Source: Tepidibacter thalassicus DSM 15285
GTDB lineage: Bacteria; Bacillota; Clostridia; Peptostreptococcales; Peptostreptococcaceae
Length of the DNA stretch: 64,000 bases
Reading direction: 5' to 3'
Assembly: GCF_900129915.1 (NCBI RefSeq)
Contig: NZ_FQXH01000006.1
Coordinates: 156,379 to 220,378 of the forward strand
Part shown: positions 1 to 9,174 of the stretch, in pieces
Layout of the letters: each line of letters begins with the position of its first letter
Position numbering within the stretch: the first letter of the stretch is position 1
Notes under the pieces: generated by a model
Database searches by the model: none
The model's input: only the letters and a program-made list of their open reading frames with translations
Told to the model about the DNA's origin: nothing
Position numbers and translations under genes: made by a program

Positions 1-861
1 TCCCATATTCTCTACCGCTTCAATTGTAACCGGAAGAGTTGCATTACTAGATGAAGTTGAAAAAGCAACCCCAGCTACAGGTAAAAACTTCTTAAAAAAT
101 ACCATAGGATTTAACTTTCCAACTGTACTTAATATTCCCATATAAGTCAATAATGCATGAATTATCAACGTGAGCACTACAGCAATCATATACTTAATAA
201 GCGAACCCATAGCTTCAAACCCAACTGTTGCAAAAGTCTTAGTAATCAATGCAAATACTCCAAATGGTGCAAATTCCATAACTACCATTACCATTTTCAT
301 AACTATCTCATTTAAAGAATTAAATATTTGAATAACTGGATTTGCCTTTTCTCCAACGAGAGCCATGCTTATACCCATTAAAAGAGAAAATACTATAATT
401 TGAAGCATTGATCCGTTTGCCATGGAAGCTATCGGATTTGTAGGTACCATATCTATTATAACATCAACTAATGCCTTACCCTCTCCTATTGTAGGTTTTT
501 GTTTTATTATATAAGACAAATCTAGTCCAATCCCTGGATTTATAATTTTACCTACTACTAAAGCAAGACTTATTGCTATAGCAGTTGTCAAAACATAAAA
601 TCCTAAAGTTTTTACTCCTACTCTTCCTAACTTCTTAACATCGCCAATAGAAGAAGCCCCACAAACTAGCGATATAAATACCAACGGAACTACCAGCATT
701 TTAATAGCATTTATAAATACACTTCCTACAACCTTAAAAATACCATTTATCAAAACAACATCTTTAAAATACCCAGAAGGCATTCTATTTAAAATTATTC
801 CAAGCACAAGACCTAATAAAAGTCCTATAAAAATCTTACTTGTAAGACTTAATTTTTTCAT
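1..861 (-). CDS. Na+/dicarboxylate or glutamate symporter (DAACS family), partial
   Basis: The gene runs off the left edge, so only the N-terminal 287 codons are present. Translation begins MKKLSLTSKIFIGLLLG after a strong AAGGAGGGG ribosome binding site. The visible part has several hydrophobic helices, an IKMLVVPLVF stretch and a serine-rich SSSNATLP motif near the cut. That motif is the re-entrant hairpin 1 signature of the GltPh/DctA/GltP family, which couples Na+ or H+ to uptake of C4-dicarboxylates, glutamate or related amino acids across the cytoplasmic membrane. It lies directly downstream of the two-component pair at 1034-3138, so it is the likely target of that pair. Family is secure; substrate is not. 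Confidence 0.88.
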   Translation of the reverse strand, partial: MKKLSLTSKIFIGLLLGLVLGIILNRMPSGYFKDVVLINGIFKVVGSVFINAIKMLVVPLVFISLVCGASSIGDVKKLGRVGVKTLGFYVLTTAIAISLALVVGKIINPGIGLDLSYIIKQKPTIGEGKALVDVIIDMVPTNPIASMANGSMLQIIVFSLLMGISMALVGEKANPVIQIFNSLNEIVMKMVMVVMEFAPFGVFALITKTFATVGFEAMGSLIKYMIAVVLTLIIHALLTYMGILSTVGKLNPMVFFKKFLPVAGVAFSTSSSNATLPVTIEAVENMG

Positions 862-1033
862 ATCTTCCCCTCCTTATTTTCCATCAAATACTAAATTTTG
901 TTTTATAATATATTTAATACATATTTTTTATTATTTGTATTTACAGTTTTATTTTACACGGAAGATACAAAAAAATACTGAAATATTCAAAATAATACTC
1001 TGCAATTTTCAAGAAATTGCAATTTAATATAAT

Positions 1034-1873
1034 CTATATTTCATTTTGTATAAGTAATCCTTCAATAAACTTTTTCACACTTATCTTTCCACCAGCAGCA
1101 TTCTTCCCTCTCATATAATCCATTTCAGCTTTCACGTCTTCAAAATTAAACAGAGAATTTGAATATGTCAAAAAATCATCATTCATATAATCTTCTATAC
1201 CTAAACTCGATATATTACTTAAAGCTTTATTTATAGCTCTTCTTATTCTCTGTTCCATAGCCTTTGGATTATCACTTAATATTTTGCAAATTTCACTTAT
1301 CTTGTAATTTAAATTCTTTTCACCTTTACTAATTAAATACTCACATACCATCATTATATCTTTACTTCCCATTTCACCTGCTATCCCAAGTTTTGACAAT
1401 ATAAATCTTATATTTGAAATATTCGAATCATTTCTTGCATTATACTTACTTAAATTCAATTCCGAAAACATATTCTTAATACTAATCAAGGTTTTACCCA
1501 TTTCAATCTTCTCTTTGACATTGTTAATAACCCCGACTACTTCTATTATATTTATAGGCTTATTTATAAAAAACTCTATACCTTGCATATATGCTTTAGC
1601 TATCATATCTTTAGAAGAAACTTGAGATATCATTATAAATTTAATATCTTCTCTTATTTCCTTAATTTCTTTAACAATATCTATTCCATCTTTTTCTGGC
1701 ATTAACAAATCAATTATAACTATATCAGGTTTTTTGAGAATAATATCTTGTACACATTTCTCTCCACCTAAAGAGTAGCCTATAACTTCTCCCAAATTTT
1801 TATCTTCTATTATATTTTCTAATATTCTTATTATACTAATATCATCATCAACTACATAAAACTTCAAAATCAT
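1034..1873 (-). CDS. response regulator with YcbB-type DNA-binding domain (GlnL-like)
   Basis: 279 aa. Residues 1-120 form a receiver domain with the acidic cluster VVDDD, phospho-acceptor Asp55 in DIVIIDLLMP and the conserved lysine at about 105 (INKP). The C-terminal half looks like the YcbB/GlnL helical DNA-binding domain, which differs from OmpR or NarL domains. B. subtilis GlnL is paired with GlnK and activates glutamine uptake and catabolism. The start overlaps the kinase stop by 4 bp (ATGA), so the two are co-translated, with SD GGAGGGGG. It precedes the DAACS symporter gene, the probable regulon member. The receiver is certain; the YcbB assignment is by recognition. Confidence 0.82.
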   Translation of the reverse strand: MILKFYVVDDDISIIRILENIIEDKNLGEVIGYSLGGEKCVQDIILKKPDIVIIDLLMPEKDGIDIVKEIKEIREDIKFIMISQVSSKDMIAKAYMQGIEFFINKPINIIEVVGVINNVKEKIEMGKTLISIKNMFSELNLSKYNARNDSNISNIRFILSKLGIAGEMGSKDIMMVCEYLISKGEKNLNYKISEICKILSDNPKAMEQRIRRAINKALSNISSLGIEDYMNDDFLTYSNSLFNFEDVKAEMDYMRGKNAAGGKISVKKFIEGLLIQNEI

Positions 1874-3138
1874 TCCCCCTCCAAATTGTACTTTGGTATT
1901 ATAATTTCAAAAACAGTTCCAATTTTGTACTTAGAAATTACATTTATTTCTCCACAAAAATGATTTTCAACCATTTCCTTTACTATTGTAAGTCCTATTC
2001 CTCTATTAATATCTCCTGTATTAATATCAAATTTTGTCGAAAATCCAGGTTTAAATATGTATTCCTTATCTCTATCTTTTATACCTTTTCCATTATCACA
2101 TATTCTAAACACATGATTATTTGAAGAAATAAAATGACTAACTTCTATAATTCCCTTACGTTCCAATCCATCTATTGCTTCAATTGAATTATTTATTAAA
2201 TTTCTAAGTATTGATATTAACATATAATGATCTTTAACTTGTATATCTACATCATTTTTAAACACGATATCTATATCTTTTCCACTAGAATTTATAAACT
2301 TTTTAGTACTATCTTCCAATATATTAAATATATAATTTAAACTCATTTTTTTATAATTTGATTTAATATTTGTAAATTCTTCTATCCCCTTTATAACTCT
2401 AACATAATCTTTTTTAATTTCATGAATATCTTTTGTTATAGAAAGAGACAACTCTTTTATATTATCCTGTATATTAATATTATTCAATATTTCGTATAAT
2501 TTAAATGATTTTGTCATAACATCTTCTATATTATCCATATTTTTATTCATAAAATATACTTCCGATTTCAAACTAGATATTAAAAAAATTAACTTTCTAT
2601 ACCTTTCTTCATGTTCTTCTTTTTCTAACAAAATATTATATTTTTTTATTATATTCAAAACTACTAAAATCAATATAGACCTAAACAAAGCAACTGCAGC
2701 TAAAATTTTAATAATAATATATATATCGCTATTTAACTTATTATTAATTCTAAATAATATCTCACATGTATTAGATATAAAATCACATGTCCACAAACTT
2801 GCAAATATTACATATATATTTTTTTTATTTCCTATATTAAAAATCTTAAATAAAACCCCATACAATAAATAAAAAATAACGACAGGATAATTCGCAACAA
2901 AAGACTTATATAAATTTAAATTTATAATAGAATACACCAAAACTCTAAACAAAAACACTATAGCAGATGTAACAACAGAAGCTTTTATTATGTCTATTTT
3001 CTCAAAAAGAATTAAAAATAAGGAGAAAAATATAACAGCAACAGATATCCTAAAATCACTTATAAACAAATTTACATATATTTGAGATACAAAAGATACA
3101 GTAAAAGCTATTACTAAAATTTTTTTAAAGCATTTCAT
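1870..3138 (-). CDS. membrane sensor histidine kinase (GlnK/YcbA-like)
   Basis: 422 aa. Several hydrophobic segments between residues 1 and about 165 form a membrane-embedded sensor. A coiled region and a candidate phospho-acceptor helix follow, with His239 in DIHEIKKDY. The GHKL ATPase domain shows an N box (LINNSIEAIDG), G1 (DNGKGI) and G2 (RGIGLTIVKEM). There is no separate extracellular sensing domain, so ligand sensing probably occurs in or at the membrane, as proposed for GlnK/YcbA and other multi-TM kinases. It is the first gene of the kinase-regulator-symporter group. It may sense a dicarboxylate or amino acid carried by the symporter, but that is inference from context. Confidence 0.82.
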   Translation of the reverse strand: MKCFKKILVIAFTVSFVSQIYVNLFISDFRISVAVIFFSLFLILFEKIDIIKASVVTSAIVFLFRVLVYSIINLNLYKSFVANYPVVIFYLLYGVLFKIFNIGNKKNIYVIFASLWTCDFISNTCEILFRINNKLNSDIYIIIKILAAVALFRSILILVVLNIIKKYNILLEKEEHEERYRKLIFLISSLKSEVYFMNKNMDNIEDVMTKSFKLYEILNNINIQDNIKELSLSITKDIHEIKKDYVRVIKGIEEFTNIKSNYKKMSLNYIFNILEDSTKKFINSSGKDIDIVFKNDVDIQVKDHYMLISILRNLINNSIEAIDGLERKGIIEVSHFISSNNHVFRICDNGKGIKDRDKEYIFKPGFSTKFDINTGDINRGIGLTIVKEMVENHFCGEINVISKYKIGTVFEIIIPKYNLEGE

Positions 3139-3147
3139 TTTATCACC

Positions 3148-4248
3148 CTAATTTAAAGCTATATTTTCTAATTGTTTCTCTATAAATAAAGTCTTTTCTT
3201 CCATCAAATCCAAAAATATATTTTTATGAGATACAAATCTTCCTTTTTTATCTACCAAAAGCTTTACAACAGGCCTATCTAGCATACACTTATTTTGAGA
3301 ATACACTATAGCTTTTGACCCATCAGACAACTTCACTATAGAACCTTCTTTAAATTTAACAACTCTCGATAAAAAAAGTTTAACTATTTCAAAATCAAAT
3401 TCATTATAACCCAAACTATATATATATTCTGAAGCAGCATAAACAGTCATTGCTTTTCTATAAACTCTATCAGTTGTTAAAGCATCAAATACATCTGCTA
3501 TAGAACAAATTCTCGCCAATATATATATAGCTTCTCCACTAAGTTGATTAGGATAACCAGTTCCATTCCATTTTTCATGATGTTGAAGTATAATTTGTTT
3601 GCTAATAGAAGAAATTTCTTCTCCATAATTATCATTTATATACCTATATCCAAGTTCAGGATGTTTTTCTATCTCTTTTCTCTCATCTGCAGTAAGCTTT
3701 GATGGCTTATTTAAAATACGAGAATCTATAAAAGTTTTTCCTATATCATGAAGCAAAGCTCCTAAAGCCAATTTTTGAAGCTTTATTTTATCATACTTCA
3801 AAAGTATTCCAATATAAATACAAGATACTGTTACATTTAAACTATGTTCATAAAGATAATCATCTACTATTCTCAATTGGTTTACATTATAAGAAATATC
3901 TCTATTTGATGTTAATATATCTAAAAGCTCTGACACTGTATTATTTATAATAGTCATATTAAGCCCTATATTTTTTCCCTTTTTTATTGTATTAAACTGA
4001 TCTTTTATAATCTGTTTAGCTTCTATAAATTTTTCATTGGGAATAATTTCATTTATTTCTATACCTTCAGATATTTCATCTACTACATAAATATAGTTTA
4101 TTCCCTTTAAAATTAATTGTTTTATATAATTTTCATTTAACTTCACTTTATCTTGAAGCAACAATAAACCATCACAATATATAGGTCTCCCTACATAATA
4201 TTCATATTTTTTAACATCTATATAATTTATATTTACAAGTCTCAACAT
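3148..4248 (-). CDS. HD-GYP domain c-di-GMP phosphodiesterase-like protein
   Basis: 366 aa from the ATG at 4248. A GTG two codons upstream is also in frame, but it sits on the AGAGGTG ribosome binding site, so the ATG fits better. The N-terminal ~130 residues are a variable domain. The HD-GYP domain follows, with HDIGK, HHEKWNGTGYP and the ADVFDALTTDR segment. These residues bind the di- or tri-metal centre that hydrolyses cyclic di-GMP. All catalytic motifs are intact. It is cytosolic with no membrane segment. It lies 9 bp upstream of the kinase gene on the same strand and may be co-transcribed with it. Confidence 0.88.
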   Translation of the reverse strand: MLRLVNINYIDVKKYEYYVGRPIYCDGLLLLQDKVKLNENYIKQLILKGINYIYVVDEISEGIEINEIIPNEKFIEAKQIIKDQFNTIKKGKNIGLNMTIINNTVSELLDILTSNRDISYNVNQLRIVDDYLYEHSLNVTVSCIYIGILLKYDKIKLQKLALGALLHDIGKTFIDSRILNKPSKLTADERKEIEKHPELGYRYINDNYGEEISSISKQIILQHHEKWNGTGYPNQLSGEAIYILARICSIADVFDALTTDRVYRKAMTVYAASEYIYSLGYNEFDFEIVKLFLSRVVKFKEGSIVKLSDGSKAIVYSQNKCMLDRPVVKLLVDKKGRFVSHKNIFLDLMEEKTLFIEKQLENIALN

Positions 4249-4310
4249 TATCACCTCTTATACTATACTATTCTTATACACCAAAAAAATAAATAGGATA
4301 AAAGCACCTA

Positions 4311-4346
4311 AAAAAAAGTCCCAATATTAAAAATATCAGGACTTTC
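4311..4346 (-). terminator. intrinsic terminator after pepF
   Basis: On the minus strand an inverted repeat (AAGTCCTGATATT, short T loop, AATATTGGGACTT, two G-U pairs) is followed by eight T. It ends the DegV-PepF transcript. Confidence 0.85.
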
Positions 4347-4360
4347 CTCAACAATTAAAA

Positions 4361-6145
4361 TTATTTTTCTTTTTCTAAATCATCAACTAAATTTTTAAAT
4401 TTATCTAGAGCTATTTGAATTGAATTTTCATCTTCCATATCTACCCCAGCTTTTTTTAGTTGATTTAAAGGATAATCAGAACCTCCACTTTTTAAAAACT
4501 CTAAATATTTTTCAACAACTCCTTTTCCTTTATTCAATATTTTATAACTCAAAGTAGAAGCAGCTGAAAAACCAGTAGCATATTTATATACATAAAAATT
4601 AGAATAAAAATGAGGTACCCTCGCCCACTCTAAAGAAATATCTCTATCAACACAAGTATCTTTTCCATAATACTTTAAATTTAAGTTATAGTAAATATCA
4701 CAATACTCATCACTAGTTAACGCTTCACCTTTTTCATATTTTTCATGAATAATTTTTTCAAATTCAGCAAACATAGTTTGTCTATATACTGTAGTTCTAA
4801 ATTGTTCTAAATAATAATTTAAAAGGTACAATTTTTCTTCTCTACTCTTAGCATTATTCAACATATAATCCATCAATAATTGTTCATTTAAAGTAGAAGC
4901 AACTTCAGCTACAAATATTTTATAATGCGAATATATATACGGCTGATTTTTTCTCGAATAATAACTATGCAGAGAATGTCCAAGTTCATGAACTAAAGTA
5001 AATAAAGAATTCAAATCATCTTTATAATTTAACAATATAAAAGGATGAGAATCATAACTTCCCCAAGAATAAGCTCCTCCTTTTTTACCTTCATTTTCAT
5101 AAACATCTATCCATCTTTCATCAAATGCCTTTTTAACTATGCTTAAATAATCATCTCCTAAAGGCTTTAAAGCATTTAATATTATATCTTTAGCTTCTTC
5201 ATATTTTATATTCATATCTAATTCTGAAACTAAAGGAGCATATAAATCATACATATGAAGCTCTTTAATATTCAAAAATTCCTTTTTCAATTTTAAATAC
5301 TTATACATTGGCTCTAAATTTTTTGTTACAACTTTTATTAAATTATCATACACTTTTAAATTTATATTGTCTTCAAACAAAGAAGCTTCTATAGCAGAAT
5401 TATAATTTCTAGCTTTTGAATAAAAAATCTCCCTTTTTACACTTCCCGATAATGTCGAAGCAAACGTATTTATATATTTTCCATACGTTTCATATACAGA
5501 TTTAAAAGCACTTTTTCTTATATCTCTATTTTTACTCTGTAAAAACTTAGAAAAATTTGCATGAGTAATTCTTATTTTATTTCCTTGTTCATCTTCTATT
5601 TCTGGAAATTTAATATCCGCAAAAGACAACATTTCAAATGTATTTTCAGCTGTATTAGCAATATCAGAAGATAGCGCAAGCAATTCTTCCTCTCTTTGAG
5701 ATAATGTATATGGCTTCTTTCTTAATATTTCATCTATAAATTTTTTATAGTATTTTAATTTTTCATCTTCCATATATTTATTCATATCTTCTTCTTTAAT
5801 TGAAATTATTTCTGGAACTATAAAAGAAGTTACTGTAGATATTTCAGTTGAAAGCATTTCTGATTTACCAGATAGAGCTTGATTTTTATTATTTCTAGTA
5901 TCTTCATGTTGCTTCATATGAGTATACACATATATATTTTCAGATATTCTTAATATCTTTTCATACAAGTATAAAGTGTTATATAAATTTTCTTTAGAAT
6001 CTCCTAAAGTTCCTTTATATTTCTTTATCTCATTTAAAAATTTTTTTATTTCTTCAAAATCTTTATTCAATTCTTCTTCATTTGAATAAATGCTTTCTAA
6101 ATCCCATTTATATTCCTCTTTAATATTACTTCTTTCTATTCCCAT
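4361..6145 (-). CDS. pepF: oligoendopeptidase F (M3 family)
   Basis: 594 aa, the usual length for PepF. The zinc site HELGH is at residues 386-390, with the third-ligand segment AEVASTLNE about 25 residues further on. This is the M3B metallopeptidase signature. PepF cleaves short peptides of roughly 7-17 residues in the cytosol during peptide utilisation or signal-peptide turnover. The start is ATG at 6145 with SD AAGGAGG. It lies 14 bp downstream of the DegV-family gene and shares its terminator, so the two form an operon. There is no signal peptide and all catalytic residues are present. Confidence 0.95.
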   Translation of the reverse strand: MGIERSNIKEEYKWDLESIYSNEEELNKDFEEIKKFLNEIKKYKGTLGDSKENLYNTLYLYEKILRISENIYVYTHMKQHEDTRNNKNQALSGKSEMLSTEISTVTSFIVPEIISIKEEDMNKYMEDEKLKYYKKFIDEILRKKPYTLSQREEELLALSSDIANTAENTFEMLSFADIKFPEIEDEQGNKIRITHANFSKFLQSKNRDIRKSAFKSVYETYGKYINTFASTLSGSVKREIFYSKARNYNSAIEASLFEDNINLKVYDNLIKVVTKNLEPMYKYLKLKKEFLNIKELHMYDLYAPLVSELDMNIKYEEAKDIILNALKPLGDDYLSIVKKAFDERWIDVYENEGKKGGAYSWGSYDSHPFILLNYKDDLNSLFTLVHELGHSLHSYYSRKNQPYIYSHYKIFVAEVASTLNEQLLMDYMLNNAKSREEKLYLLNYYLEQFRTTVYRQTMFAEFEKIIHEKYEKGEALTSDEYCDIYYNLNLKYYGKDTCVDRDISLEWARVPHFYSNFYVYKYATGFSAASTLSYKILNKGKGVVEKYLEFLKSGGSDYPLNQLKKAGVDMEDENSIQIALDKFKNLVDDLEKEK

Positions 6146-6159
6146 AATATTCCTCCTTG

Positions 6160-7020
6160 TTAAAAACTGATAAGCACTGCTCCAGTTGATGAATAAGTAC
6201 CTATTGCAGCACCTATTTCAGATATTATTATATTTTTAAATTTATGTTTTTTATTTATTAACTCTTTTAATTTTAAAGCCTTATCCAAAGCATTAGCATG
6301 ACATATTGCTAATATTTTTTCTGAAGTATTAATTCCAGCATCTTCTATAAAACCAATTAATTTATTTAAACTTTTTTTATCTCCTCTTGCTTTATCAAAC
6401 ACTTTAACTAATCCATCTTCTACTTTAATAATAACTTTTAAATTTAAAATTTGAACTATCTTTTCCTTAAAAGAACTTATTCTACCAGATTTTACTGCAT
6501 TTTCTATAGTATCTAACACTACATAAGTAAAAGAATTTTTTATATTTTCCTCTATTTTTTTTAATATATAATCTATATCCTTTCCTTCTTTAATCAACTT
6601 AGCAACTTTTAAAACTAAAAGTCCTAACCCCATAGAAGCAGTTCTTGAATCTACAACTTCTATTCTTTTTGATTTATGTTCTTCTAAATACATATTTTTT
6701 CCTATTAAAGCATTATTATACGTACTCGATAAATCTGAAGATAATGAAATAACCAATATATTTTCTTCTTCACAATTATATTCTTTTAAAAACCTATCTG
6801 GTGATGGACTTGATGTCTTAGGAAGTTTATCAGCATTTTTAATTTTTTTATAAAACTCTTTTTTATCAATATCCACACCATCTAAATAACACTTATCCTC
6901 AAATAATATATTTAAAGGAATCACAGAGATATTATACTCTTTTATTATATTTTCCGGCAAATCACAAGAGCTGTCTGTTATCAATTTTATACTATTCAAA
7001 TCAAACACATCCTTATTCAT
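6160..7020 (-). CDS. DegV family fatty-acid-binding protein
   Basis: Up to 286 aa. It carries the DegV hallmarks: LITDSSCDLP at the N-terminus, TSSPSPDRF around residue 70, and a C-terminal EIGAAIGTYSSTGA segment. DegV proteins bind a fatty acid and many act as FakB subunits, presenting it to the kinase FakA for phospholipid synthesis. The ATG at 7020 has no clear ribosome binding site. The in-frame TTG at 6999 lies about 10 bases after AAGGA and gives the more usual short N-terminus, so 6999 may be the true start. It precedes pepF in one operon. No fakA-like gene is visible in the window. Confidence 0.88.
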   Translation of the reverse strand: MNKDVFDLNSIKLITDSSCDLPENIIKEYNISVIPLNILFEDKCYLDGVDIDKKEFYKKIKNADKLPKTSSPSPDRFLKEYNCEEENILVISLSSDLSSTYNNALIGKNMYLEEHKSKRIEVVDSRTASMGLGLLVLKVAKLIKEGKDIDYILKKIEENIKNSFTYVVLDTIENAVKSGRISSFKEKIVQILNLKVIIKVEDGLVKVFDKARGDKKSLNKLIGFIEDAGINTSEKILAICHANALDKALKLKELINKKHKFKNIIISEIGAAIGTYSSTGAVLISF

Positions 7021-7082
7021 ATATTTAAACTATCAATTTAATTTTAATTTTTTTGTAGAATTTTGTAAACAACAATTCTACA

Positions 7083-7742
7083 TTATTCTTCATAATCAAC
7101 CTTTATTATATCATCTATTTCTAAAATTTTTTCAATTATTCCCTTAAACGGTATTTTACTGTTATACATAACTGTTAATGTCATATTCCAAAATTTATCC
7201 TCACTTTGAGATATTTCTATATTTTTTATCACAATTCTATTTCTTTCTATTATAGAAACAACTTTAGATATCGTTTGAGATATATTCAACGTTTCAATAT
7301 AAAAATTCGATGTTTTACTCAACACAACCTTTTTGTCTATAAATTTTAATATATATAAAGTTATCATCAATATAAACCAAGCCATAAAAGCTAAATAATA
7401 ATATCCAAAACCTATAGCTATCCCAATACACGCCGTTACCCACATACCAGCCGCAGTCGTAAGCCCCCTAATACTATTCGATGTTTTAAGTATAGCTCCT
7501 CCACCTAAAAAACCTATTCCAGACAAAATTTGAGCAGGCATTCTAGCTGGATCTAAATTTACATATTGTACATGATCACGAAATAACATCAATGATGTAA
7601 CTGAAACCACACAAGAACCAACAGATACCAGTATATGTGTTCTAAATCCTGCCCATTGATGTGATTTCTCCCTTTCTATTCCTACTGTACCTCCTATAAA
7701 AAGAGCAAGTAATAGTCTAATTATCATTTCCTTATGAATCAT
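7083..7742 (-). CDS. MgtC/SapB family membrane protein
   Basis: 219 aa. Four or five hydrophobic helices carry the family signature LFIGGTVGIEREKSHQWAGFRT, which continues as HILVSVGSC; GFLGGGAIL follows and a soluble ACT-like tail ends the protein. MgtC proteins modulate Mg2+ homeostasis, membrane potential or ATP synthase rather than acting as classical transporters. The start has SD AAAGAGGTGG. The 5' region is remarkable: a cobalamin riboswitch and two terminators lie upstream on the same strand. A promoter-like TTGAAA/TAAATA pair between the second terminator and the start could give independent expression. Identity is firm; its link to B12 or cobalt is open. Confidence 0.92.
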   Translation of the reverse strand: MIHKEMIIRLLLALFIGGTVGIEREKSHQWAGFRTHILVSVGSCVVSVTSLMLFRDHVQYVNLDPARMPAQILSGIGFLGGGAILKTSNSIRGLTTAAGMWVTACIGIAIGFGYYYLAFMAWFILMITLYILKFIDKKVVLSKTSNFYIETLNISQTISKVVSIIERNRIVIKNIEISQSEDKFWNMTLTVMYNSKIPFKGIIEKILEIDDIIKVDYEE

Positions 7743-7827
7743 ATGCCACCTCTTTATTCATAATTTATTTTTAATATATTACTATTTAACCCTATTGTGA
7801 ATAATTTCAAAGGAAATATCTAAAACT

Positions 7828-7855
7828 AAAAAAAAATAGGCCCTTAAAGGCCTGG
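7828..7855 (-). terminator. second terminator between B12 riboswitch and mgtC-like gene
   Basis: On the minus strand AGGCC-TTTAAG-GGCCT is followed by A and then nine T. It is a complete intrinsic terminator, separate from the riboswitch terminator about 60 bases upstream. No ORF lies between the two. Any transcript that escapes the riboswitch must also pass this hairpin to reach the MgtC gene. Confidence 0.8.
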
Positions 7856-7891
7856 GGCGATTAAAATATATTTAGGGAAAGAAAAATGTAT

Positions 7892-7922
7892 AAAAAAACC
7901 TGCCTCGACGTACTAGGACAGG
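7892..7922 (-). terminator. riboswitch expression-platform terminator
   Basis: Minus-strand hairpin CCTG(T)CCT ... AGGCAGG followed by seven T. Its 3' arm AGGCAGGT is also perfectly complementary to ACCTGCCT inside the B12 box and P1 region. The two pairings are mutually exclusive, as in a ligand-OFF transcriptional switch. Confidence 0.75.
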
Positions 7923-7970
7923 AATAACTATCACTTTTTCCTGACCCTTCCCTCCGAAGGCTTGAAAAGT

Positions 7971-8132
7971 TATATACAGGCAGGTCTCCTGACTTATGAT
8001 TCATCCTACTCCCTCACCTTCCCACAAGTAAACTTGCAGTGGTATAATTAGGTTTCGTCATCAAATACAGTAGCGGGGGCTGCGACGGATTCTAACCGTT
8101 CTTCCCTATTATCCAGATAAGGACCTGTATAT
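7971..8132 (-). promoter_or_regulatory. cobalamin (adenosylcobalamin-type) riboswitch
   Basis: The minus strand carries the B12 box AAGTCAGGAGACCTGCC at about 7979-7995. P1 is closed by ATACAGG at the 5' end (near 8128) and CCTGTAT at the 3' end (near 7977). Between them lie the usual core segments, including GGAAGAACGGTTAGAATCC and GCAGCCCCCGCTACTG, which match the cobalamin riboswitch core. The aptamer looks complete. It is followed by the terminator at 7892-7922, so ligand binding should stop transcription. The first gene downstream is the MgtC homologue, which is unusual for a B12 target. Confidence 0.92.
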
Positions 8133-8155
8133 TTTATTAACTTTCCTTAGTCTAT

Positions 8156-8184
8156 ATGATATCATAATATCAAATTAATTACAA
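8156..8184 (-). promoter_or_regulatory. putative promoter of the cobalamin riboswitch RNA
   Basis: TTGTAA, 17 bases, TATCAT on the minus strand. It would start the transcript about 15 bases before P1. An upstream TTGACA at about 8199-8204 is an alternative -35 element but has poorer spacing. Confidence 0.45.
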
Positions 8185-8214
8185 TCGTTTTCTCAAATGT
8201 ATTTGTCAAAATTT

Positions 8215-9048
8215 TCATAAATAACTCTCATATTTTTCTGGATTGACAATAACCATTTTAGGATAAGCTATCTTAATTCCCTTTTCTTTAAACTTAATAA
8301 GGATATTTAGCCTTGCATCTTTTGATATAGTAAAATATTTAAATGCCTGAACAACACCAGTTATTGTATATTGAGCACCTACACTATCTTTATATATATC
8401 CGTTACACCATATACTTCAAATGGATTTGATGGCTCATTCATTATGTTTTTCACCAAAAATTCTTTATATTTTTCATTTAAGAAAGAACACACCTCATCT
8501 AAAGCCTGTATTACTAATCTTGGATCGGTTTCATAAGATACTTTAACATGAATTATTACCCTCATTTTTTCTCTACTATAATTAACAATAGATTTTATTT
8601 CACCATTAGGTAAACTTATTCTTTTCAAATTCCAATCTCTTATACTAATACTCCTAAGCCCTATTTCCTCAATAGTTCCCCTAAATTTTTCATTTATTAA
8701 TACGAAATCTCCTACCTTCATTTGTTTTTCAAATAATATAAAAAAACCATTCAATATATCTTTTATCAAGTTTTGCAACGCAAATCCAGCTATTAAACCA
8801 AATAACCCAGCACCAGTTAAAATAGTAGTCTGATTTAAATCTATTATTCCATATTCTTTTAAAATTAATATACACGCTGTAAAAAACGATAAGTAATAAG
8901 AAATTGATATTATAATACTTCTCACTGTTTTTTCATATTGAATATCAAACCTAGTTATATCAAAAATTTTCTTAGTTATGTATTTAATAAACTTTACAAA
9001 ACTATAGCATATTATAATTATTAATATGGATTTAATAAGTTTGCTCAT
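8215..9048 (-). CDS. small-conductance mechanosensitive channel (MscS family)
   Basis: 277 aa. Three hydrophobic helices lie in the first ~110 residues; the pore-lining TM3 is rich in Gly and Ala (GAGLFGLIAGFALQNLIKDI). The beta domain follows (FEKQMKVGDFVLIN, GTIEEIGLRSISIRDWN, LPNGEI) and then an alpha/beta tail. MscS channels open under membrane tension and release solutes in hypo-osmotic shock. The start is ATG with SD AGGGG. The riboswitch promoter begins just downstream on the same strand, and I see no terminator between them. Confidence 0.93.
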   Translation of the reverse strand: MSKLIKSILIIIICYSFVKFIKYITKKIFDITRFDIQYEKTVRSIIISISYYLSFFTACILILKEYGIIDLNQTTILTGAGLFGLIAGFALQNLIKDILNGFFILFEKQMKVGDFVLINEKFRGTIEEIGLRSISIRDWNLKRISLPNGEIKSIVNYSREKMRVIIHVKVSYETDPRLVIQALDEVCSFLNEKYKEFLVKNIMNEPSNPFEVYGVTDIYKDSVGAQYTITGVVQAFKYFTISKDARLNILIKFKEKGIKIAYPKMVIVNPEKYESYL

Positions 9049-9136
9049 AATGCTTTCCCCTAAATATCAATTTTTTAAAAGAGGATTTCTCAACTATTCT
9101 CACTAAAATTATTACCCAATAGACAAATTAGTATAC

Positions 9137-9170
9137 AAAAAAAGAAACGGCAACAGTGTCCGTTTCTTTA
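9137..9170 (-). terminator. terminator after Spo0E-like gene
   Basis: Minus-strand AAAGAAACGG ... CCGTTTCTTT inverted repeat followed by a T run, just after the stop of the Spo0E-like ORF. Confidence 0.8.
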
Positions 9171-9174
9171 AAAA

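Noticed and set aside
7021..7082. Terminator after the mgtC-like gene
   Set aside because: GTAGAATT ... AATTCTAC is an inverted repeat, but on the minus strand it is followed by A's. It is only a hairpin.
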